NCBI GenBank assembly: GCA_020061725.1
Contig: JAGUXS010000007.1
Span: forward strand, 1 to 9,451
Length of the DNA stretch: 9,451 nucleotides
DNA from: Patescibacteria group bacterium
Lineage (GTDB): Bacteria > Patescibacteriota > Patescibacteriia > UBA2591 > PGYQ01
Direction: 5' to 3'
The notes beneath the pieces were generated by a model, which was not told where the DNA came from, did no database searches, and saw nothing but the letters and a program-made list of their open reading frames with translations. Shown piece after piece: positions 5,731 through 9,451 of the stretch (positions within the stretch are counted from its first letter, which is position 1; the number at the start of each line of letters is the position of its first letter). Both the position numbers and the translations under genes were made by a program.

Positions 5731-6141
5731 TTATATTTTATTGTCAAACATTTTATTGCCTAATGCCTTATTAACTAATTTATCTGCTTCTTTGTTCTGT
5801 TCGCGTTTAATATGAGTGTAAGTAATTTTATTAAAATTAGAGCTAAGATTCCAAATTTGAATAAACAAAAGACTCAAATCTTGATTTTTAATTTTATATT
5901 TTTTATTTAATTGATTAACAACTAATTCACTATCTAAATAAAAATCAATTTCTTTAGCTTTTATTTTTTTTGCTTCTTCTAAAGCCAAAATTACCGCTTT
6001 ATATTCGGCTTGATTGTTTGTTGAATTTCCAATAAATTTTGAAAATTCTAAAACTTTATCATCATATTTTATTACAACCCCAATTCCGCCAGGACCAGGA
6101 TTTCCTCTCGCTCCCCCATCAGTAAAAATTTTTAGTTTCAT
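5731..6141 (-). CDS. RNase HI-family protein
   Basis: This 136-residue protein has the complete RNase H fold signature: TDGGARGNPGPGG (residues 7-19, metal ligand D8), NNQAEY (42-47, E46), LDSELVVNQL (69-78, D70) and HIKREQNKEAD (110-120, H110 and D120). All four acidic catalytic residues are present, so it should cut the RNA strand of RNA-DNA hybrids, as in primer removal and R-loop clearance. It is shorter than E. coli RnhA (155 residues) and resembles the compact form without the basic handle, as in Bacillus YpdQ-like proteins and archaeal enzymes. For that reason I do not give the rnhA symbol. The ATG at 6141 directly precedes the first beta strand, and no Shine-Dalgarno sequence is seen. 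It is divergent from miaB across 109 bp. Confidence 0.92.
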   Translation of the reverse strand: MKLKIFTDGGARGNPGPGGIGVVIKYDDKVLEFSKFIGNSTNNQAEYKAVILALEEAKKIKAKEIDFYLDSELVVNQLNKKYKIKNQDLSLLFIQIWNLSSNFNKITYTHIKREQNKEADKLVNKALGNKMFDNKI

Positions 6142-6250
6142 AAAAACACACTGAATTAAATGTAAAATACAAAAATTGTCATTTTAATTTTTAAATTATG
6201 TATTTTATATTATACTATTTTCATTAAAAATTAATTAAAAGTTTAATAAT
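6142..6250. promoter_or_regulatory. divergent promoter region, RNase H / miaB
   Basis: Both genes must be transcribed outward from this 109-bp gap. On the minus strand a perfect TATAAT covers 6209-6214; on the plus strand TATACT covers 6211-6216, so the candidate -10 boxes overlap. Neither has a convincing -35. TAAAATACA (6163-6171) and TGTATTTTA (6199-6207) form a 9-bp inverted repeat next to them. Overlapping -10 boxes would make the two promoters compete. The gap is so AT-rich that these matches carry limited weight. Confidence 0.35.
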
Positions 6251-7423
6251 ATGAATTATAAACTTATCACCTTTGGGTGTCAAATGAATATTTCGGATTC
6301 TGAACGAATTGCGAGCGTTTTAAAAAAAATAAAATATCGACCTGTTTTAGATGAAAACAAAGCTGATTTAATATTGATTAATAGTTGTTCTGTTAGACAA
6401 AAAGCGACTGATCGAATTTTTGGCCAAGAAAAAAAATGGCAAAAATTAAAAAAACAAAATCTTAATTTAATTATCGCTTTAACTGGTTGTATTTTAGAAA
6501 AAGACAAAAAAAAATTTAAAGACAAGGTTGATTTAATTTTTGATATAAAAAAATTACCTGAATTACCTAAAAAAATTATAGAAATACAACAACGCGCAAA
6601 GATACAACAATATTTAGAAATTAAACCTTCAAATATTGATTATTTTCACATTAAGCCAAAATATTCTACCAAAAATATTGCCTATGTGCCAATTATGACT
6701 GGATGTAATAATTTTTGTTCATATTGTGTTGTGCCATATACTCGTGGTCGAGAGATTTCCAGACCAATTGAAGAAATTATTCACGAGGTAAAAAGCTTAA
6801 TTAAGAAAAAATACAAAGAAATAATTTTACTTGGGCAAAATGTGAATAGCTATAACTATAAATTTTCAATGGATTCGATAAGCTCGTCACAAGTTTTTAA
6901 TTTTCAATTTTTAAATAAATTTAAAATCAAAAATTCAAAATTTAAAATTAATGTTATTACCTTCCCTTTACTTCTTAAAATTATTGCTACTTTGCCGGGA
7001 AAATTTCAAATAAATTTTTTGACTAGTCATCCAAAAGATATATCAGATGAATTAATTGATGTAATGGCAAAATGTAAAAAAATAAAAAAAGAATTACATT
7101 TACCCCTTCAATCAGGCGATGATGAAATTCTTAGAAAAATGAATCGTCATTATTCAGTGGATTATTATTTAAAACTTATTCAAAAAATTCGCAAAAAAAT
7201 GAAAAAAATTTTTCTTTCCACCGACATTATTGTCGGTTTTCCCAGTGAAACAAAAAAACAGTTTGAAAATACCGTTAAATTGTGTAAAAAAATAAAATTT
7301 AATAAAGCCTTTATTTCTCAATACTCCCCTCGCCCAGGAACTATAGCCGCTAAATTAAACGACGATATTTCCAAAGAAGAGAAAAAAAGAAGATGGAAAA
7401 TTTTAAATAATTTGATTAATTAA
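6251..7423 (+). CDS. miaB: tRNA-2-methylthio-N6-isopentenyladenosine37 synthase MiaB, TRAM-less
   Basis: MiaB is a radical-SAM methylthiotransferase that converts i6A37 to ms2i6A37 in tRNAs reading UNN codons. The N-terminal UPF0004 domain has the three cluster cysteines C10 (FGCQMN), C46 (NSCSV) and C80 (LTGC). The radical-SAM CxxxCxxC is C152, C156 and C159 (TGCNNFCSYC). Also present are LLGQNVNSY (193-201), TSHPKD, HLPLQSGDDEIL and STDIIVGFPSE. Two oddities stand out. About 30 residues (205-236) between LLGQNVNSY and TFPLLLKI are absent from typical MiaB and are encoded by low-complexity A/T repeat DNA. The protein also ends at KRRWKILNNLIN, where the family normally continues for about 60 residues into the tRNA-binding TRAM domain; at 390 residues it is short despite the insert. 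Its 3' end overlaps convergent miaA by 21 bp. MiaB is preferred over MtaB or RimO because of the motif set and miaA alongside. Confidence 0.93.
   Translation: MNYKLITFGCQMNISDSERIASVLKKIKYRPVLDENKADLILINSCSVRQKATDRIFGQEKKWQKLKKQNLNLIIALTGCILEKDKKKFKDKVDLIFDIKKLPELPKKIIEIQQRAKIQQYLEIKPSNIDYFHIKPKYSTKNIAYVPIMTGCNNFCSYCVVPYTRGREISRPIEEIIHEVKSLIKKKYKEIILLGQNVNSYNYKFSMDSISSSQVFNFQFLNKFKIKNSKFKINVITFPLLLKIIATLPGKFQINFLTSHPKDISDELIDVMAKCKKIKKELHLPLQSGDDEILRKMNRHYSVDYYLKLIQKIRKKMKKIFLSTDIIVGFPSETKKQFENTVKLCKKIKFNKAFISQYSPRPGTIAAKLNDDISKEEKKRRWKILNNLIN
6894..6951. repeat. low-complexity imperfect inverted repeat inside miaB
   Basis: This A/T-only-looking block within miaB carries AATTTTCAATTTTT (6899-6912) and AAAAATTCAAAATT (6929-6942), inverted copies with one mismatch. 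It is translated as the FNFQFLNKFKIKNSKFKIN stretch. Its base pattern is like intergenic DNA rather than the flanking conserved gene, and the reading frame is kept. It looks like an inserted repeat element. Confidence 0.55.
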
Positions 7424-8392
7424 TTTTTCAGCTTGTTTTTGATTTGAAATCCAATGAATTCGTTTATCTTTTTTAAACCAAGTCATTTGACGACGAGCGT
7501 AACGACGAGTATCACGTTTAATTAATTCAATGGCAGTGTTTAAATCTATTTCATTTCGCAAACACATTCCAATTTGTTTATAACCAATACCGCTCATGCT
7601 TGGTAAATTCCAATTATATTTTTTTGCTAATTTAACAACTTCTTCAACTAATCCTTTTTTAATCATTTGTTCAACTCTTTGATTAATTTTTTTATACAAT
7701 TTTTCCCGTGAAATTTTTATACCTAATTGCAAAACATTAAACAAAGGTTTATTTTTTTGTCTTTGTTGAGAAAAAAATTTTCCTTTACTAAAACAAATTT
7801 CTAAAGCTCTAATTATTCGGCGAGCATTATTTTTTTGAATAAATTTTTTAGCCGCTGGATTAAGTTTTAATAATTTTTGGTAAATTTTTTCTAGACCATA
7901 TTTTTTTATTTCATTTTCTATTTTTATTCTTATTTTTTTATTCGGAAGAACTTCTGGAATTTTAAAATTATCAATAACACTAGAAATATAAAGTCCTGTT
8001 CCACCAACTAAAAATGGTAATTTGCCTTGTTTTTGAATATTTTTGATGATTTTTATGACTAATTTTTTATATATTGCCACACTAAATTCTTTATCAGGAT
8101 TAACTATATTAATCATATAATGAGGAATATCTTGATAGCTTGTAGTTTTTTGCAGTTTGTGATTTGTAGAAGGTTTATAATTTATAGAACATTTATTAGT
8201 TCCAATATTCATTTCTTTGTAGATTTGTCGCGAATCAGCTGAAATAATTTCACCATTAAATTTTTTAGCTAATTTTAAAGCTAATTCAGTTTTTCCTGAA
8301 GCTGTAGGTCCCAAAACAACAATTAATTGCGGTAAATTCCTCGCCTTTTCAAAAAGCATAAGAGGTGAATTTATTTTTTGTTCTTTCTTCAT
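7403..8392 (-). CDS. miaA: tRNA dimethylallyltransferase MiaA
   Basis: MiaA transfers the dimethylallyl group of DMAPP to N6 of A37 in tRNAs with A36-A37, making the i6A that MiaB then modifies. The 329-residue protein has the P-loop-like DMAPP site GPTASGKT (28-35), the DSRQIY block with the catalytic D53 (SADSRQ), PHYMINI (90-96), LVGGTGLYISSV, RRIIRALEI, MSGIGYKQIG and the tRNA-contacting TRRYARRQMTWF. Between IGTNK and DIPHY there are about 14 more residues than in the E. coli enzyme (roughly residues 68-87, KPSTNHKLQKTT), low in complexity. About 20 residues precede the first beta strand; Met12 is an alternative start at 8359, and neither start has a Shine-Dalgarno sequence. Its stop lies inside the 3' end of miaB on the other strand, with no terminator between them. 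Confidence 0.96.
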   Translation of the reverse strand: MKKEQKINSPLMLFEKARNLPQLIVVLGPTASGKTELALKLAKKFNGEIISADSRQIYKEMNIGTNKCSINYKPSTNHKLQKTTSYQDIPHYMINIVNPDKEFSVAIYKKLVIKIIKNIQKQGKLPFLVGGTGLYISSVIDNFKIPEVLPNKKIRIKIENEIKKYGLEKIYQKLLKLNPAAKKFIQKNNARRIIRALEICFSKGKFFSQQRQKNKPLFNVLQLGIKISREKLYKKINQRVEQMIKKGLVEEVVKLAKKYNWNLPSMSGIGYKQIGMCLRNEIDLNTAIELIKRDTRRYARRQMTWFKKDKRIHWISNQKQAEKLINQII

Positions 8393-8521
8393 TTACATTT
8401 TTTTATTTTTTATATAATGCTTTTTATAAAAATTTAATCTTTTTTAAATATAAATTTAATAAAATTTTTTTAAAAATTTAGTAAATGATAATTTTGATTA
8501 TTTTAATTTTAGGCGTAATTT
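8393..8521. other. AT-rich spacer between trmD and miaA
   Basis: These 129 bp separate two minus-strand genes. Runs of T and A dominate and I see no stable hairpin, so trmD and miaA may be read as one unit or miaA may have its own promoter. TATATAAT on the plus strand (8411-8418) reads ATTATATA on the coding strand and is not a usable -10. Confidence 0.4.
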
Positions 8522-9229
8522 TTAATCACGGATTATGCGTCTATTTCTTGATTTTTTTTCTTGCCATTCTTTTATTTTTTTATGATTTCCAGATAGAAGA
8601 ATTTTAGGAACGTGCGTTTTTTTGTCATTTATTTCAAAAATTTCTGGTCGAGTGTATTGAGGATATTCTAAAAAACCCTCTTTTGCAAAAGTTTCAATTT
8701 TACTTGATATATCTTTACCTAAAACTCCAGGTAATAAACGAGTGATTGCATCAATAATTGTCATTGCTGGAATCTCTCCGCCAGTTAAAATATAATCGCC
8801 GATAGAAATTTTTTCATCAACTAATTTATTTACTCTCTCGTCAATCCCTTCATATCTGCCACAAATTAAAGTTATCTTATCTAATTTAGATAATCGTTCC
8901 GCCATTTTTTGATCAAATTTTTTTCCTTTTGGCGTTAATAAAATAATTTTTTGTTTTAGTGTTTTGTTTTTTATGAGGCGACTAGTCTTTGACTGGCATT
9001 TTAATTTTAAAGTTTTAAGCGCTAAATAAATTGGTTCAATCTTCATTAACATTCCCGGTCCTCCACCATAAGGAGCATCATCAACTGTTTTATGTTTATC
9101 AAAAGCATAATCGCGAATATTTAAAAAATTAACTTTAATTATTTTTTTTTCTTGCGCGCGTTTAATAATACTTTCATTAAAATAAGAATTGAATATTTGA
9201 GGAAAAATTGTAAGAATATTAAAAATCAT
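8522..9229 (-). CDS. trmD: tRNA (guanine37-N1)-methyltransferase TrmD
   Basis: TrmD is a SPOUT methyltransferase that uses SAM to make m1G37 in tRNAs with G36-G37 (Leu CUN, Pro, Arg CGG), preventing +1 frameshifting; it acts as a dimer in the cytoplasm. The 235-residue protein shows ILTIFPQIF at the start, DDAPYGGGPGMLM (50-62), the trefoil-knot SAM site CGRYEGIDER (123-132) and SIGDYILTGGE (142-152), AMTIIDAITRLLPGVLG (155-171) with D160 at the proposed catalytic Asp, and LEYPQYTRP. Length is near the usual 230-255. Residues 75-94 are longer and more basic than usual before the IILLTPKG strand, possibly a small low-complexity insert. The start at 9229 matches the family N-terminus exactly. 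It is not in the common rpsP-rimM-trmD-rplS order: downstream on its strand is miaA. Confidence 0.97.
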   Translation of the reverse strand: MIFNILTIFPQIFNSYFNESIIKRAQEKKIIKVNFLNIRDYAFDKHKTVDDAPYGGGPGMLMKIEPIYLALKTLKLKCQSKTSRLIKNKTLKQKIILLTPKGKKFDQKMAERLSKLDKITLICGRYEGIDERVNKLVDEKISIGDYILTGGEIPAMTIIDAITRLLPGVLGKDISSKIETFAKEGFLEYPQYTRPEIFEINDKKTHVPKILLSGNHKKIKEWQEKKSRNRRIIRD

Positions 9230-9269
9230 AAAATTAGATAGGGAACAAAAATTTTTATTCTCTACAATT

Positions 9270-9275
9270 ATTATA
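9270..9275 (-). promoter_or_regulatory. possible trmD -10 box
   Basis: TATAAT on the minus strand lies about 40 nt before the trmD start and just downstream of the terminator-like hairpin at 9281-9329, where a new promoter would be expected. The -35 position falls in the hairpin arm and is a poor match (TTCGCG at 17 nt). Confidence 0.35.
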
Positions 9276-9280
9276 GTAAT

Positions 9281-9329
9281 TAAAACAAAAATCGCGAATA
9301 AATTAAATTATATCGCGATTTTTGTTTTA
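9281..9329. terminator. 17-bp perfect hairpin, bidirectional terminator-like
   Basis: TAAAACAAAAATCGCGA (9281-9297) pairs perfectly with TCGCGATTTTTGTTTTA (9313-9329), loop 15 nt. A GC core (TCGCGA) is flanked by A-rich and T-rich arms in each direction, the classic shape of a two-way intrinsic terminator. On the minus strand it would end transcription entering from the right edge before trmD begins. Confidence 0.65.
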
Positions 9330-9334
9330 TGTAA

Positions 9335-9364
9335 ACCCCTTTCGCATTTTTCTCTAAAAGGGGT
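9335..9364. repeat. ACCCCTTT/AAAGGGGT hairpin
   Basis: An 8-bp perfect stem (9335-9342 with 9357-9364) has a 14-nt loop. It lies between the putative stop at 9378 and the larger terminator hairpin, and may be part of the same 3' end region. A further 7-bp palindrome (ATGATTT/AAATCAT, 9371-9394) overlaps that stop. Confidence 0.45.
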
Positions 9365-9377
9365 AAAGGAATGATTT

Positions 9378-9451
9378 TTATATTTTTAAATCATCCATAG
9401 CGTCGGTACTGATTGCCCTTCTATTTCTTACGTCCTTTTTAAAAGGATGTT
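9378..9451 (-). CDS. possible C-terminal tail of a minus-strand gene, partial
   Basis: One minus-strand frame is open from the right edge to a TAA at 9380-9378, giving about 23 residues that include KKDVRNRRAISTDAMDDLKI. I do not recognise the family. Bases 9395-9435 are much richer in G+C than the noncoding DNA beside them, and hairpins follow the stop as expected at a gene end. The two other minus frames close within about 25 nt of the edge. This is a weak call, as 23 codons can be open by chance. Confidence 0.35.
   Translation of the reverse strand, partial: HPFKKDVRNRRAISTDAMDDLKI

Noticed and set aside
1..9451. Alternative genetic code (TGA as Gly or Trp, as in some CPR lineages)
   Set aside because: All long genes end at TAA or TAG, conserved Gly and Trp positions use normal codons, and no conserved frame needs TGA read-through.

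Overview
The window is about three-quarters A+T and compact. All its long reading frames use the standard code; no internal TGA is needed, so recoding of TGA as Gly or Trp is not indicated. Very low GC, few Shine-Dalgarno sequences, short protein versions (MiaB without a TRAM domain) and AT-rich low-complexity insertions inside conserved genes together suggest a low-GC bacterium of the Candidate Phyla Radiation (Patescibacteria, Parcubacteria-like). That placement is inference from style and content; no marker gene here proves it.

Layout, left to right. (1) Bases 1-1193: the 3' part of murF (peptidoglycan precursor ligase), followed by an intrinsic terminator. (2) Bases 1194-2512: 1.3 kb with no credible gene but dense in repeats. 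It holds a pair of near-identical ~46-bp direct repeats, several TTAATCA/TAAACTTT repeats, a 46-bp tandem duplication, hairpins and one perfect DnaA-box 9-mer. (3) Bases 2513-4516: a UvrD/Rep-type helicase fused to a PD-(D/E)XK nuclease. The first helicase domain, with the Walker A and B motifs, is missing, while the Fe-S nuclease end looks intact. (4) Bases 4566-5313: tRNA-Leu(UAG), then a COG1926-type phosphoribosyltransferase 18 nt downstream. (5) Bases 5314-5730: a gene-poor stretch with a possible 37-residue ORF in an unusually GC-rich patch and a 15-bp perfect hairpin, lying between convergent genes. (6) Bases 5731-6141 (-): a small RNase HI-type protein, divergent from miaB. (7) Bases 6251-7423 (+) miaB and 7403-8392 (-) miaA: convergent, overlapping by 21 bp. 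(8) Bases 8522-9229 (-): trmD, preceded by a long terminator-like hairpin and the possible tail of another minus-strand gene at the right edge.

The right half centres on tRNA position 37, the base 3' of the anticodon. MiaA puts the isopentenyl group on A37, MiaB methylthiolates it, and TrmD makes m1G37. The tRNA-Leu(UAG) in the window has G36-G37 and so should be a TrmD substrate.

The points most worth a second look are the headless helicase-nuclease beside the repeat-rich gap, in-frame low-complexity segments in miaB, miaA, the helicase and perhaps trmD, and the GC-rich small-ORF/hairpin locus at 5387-5557.
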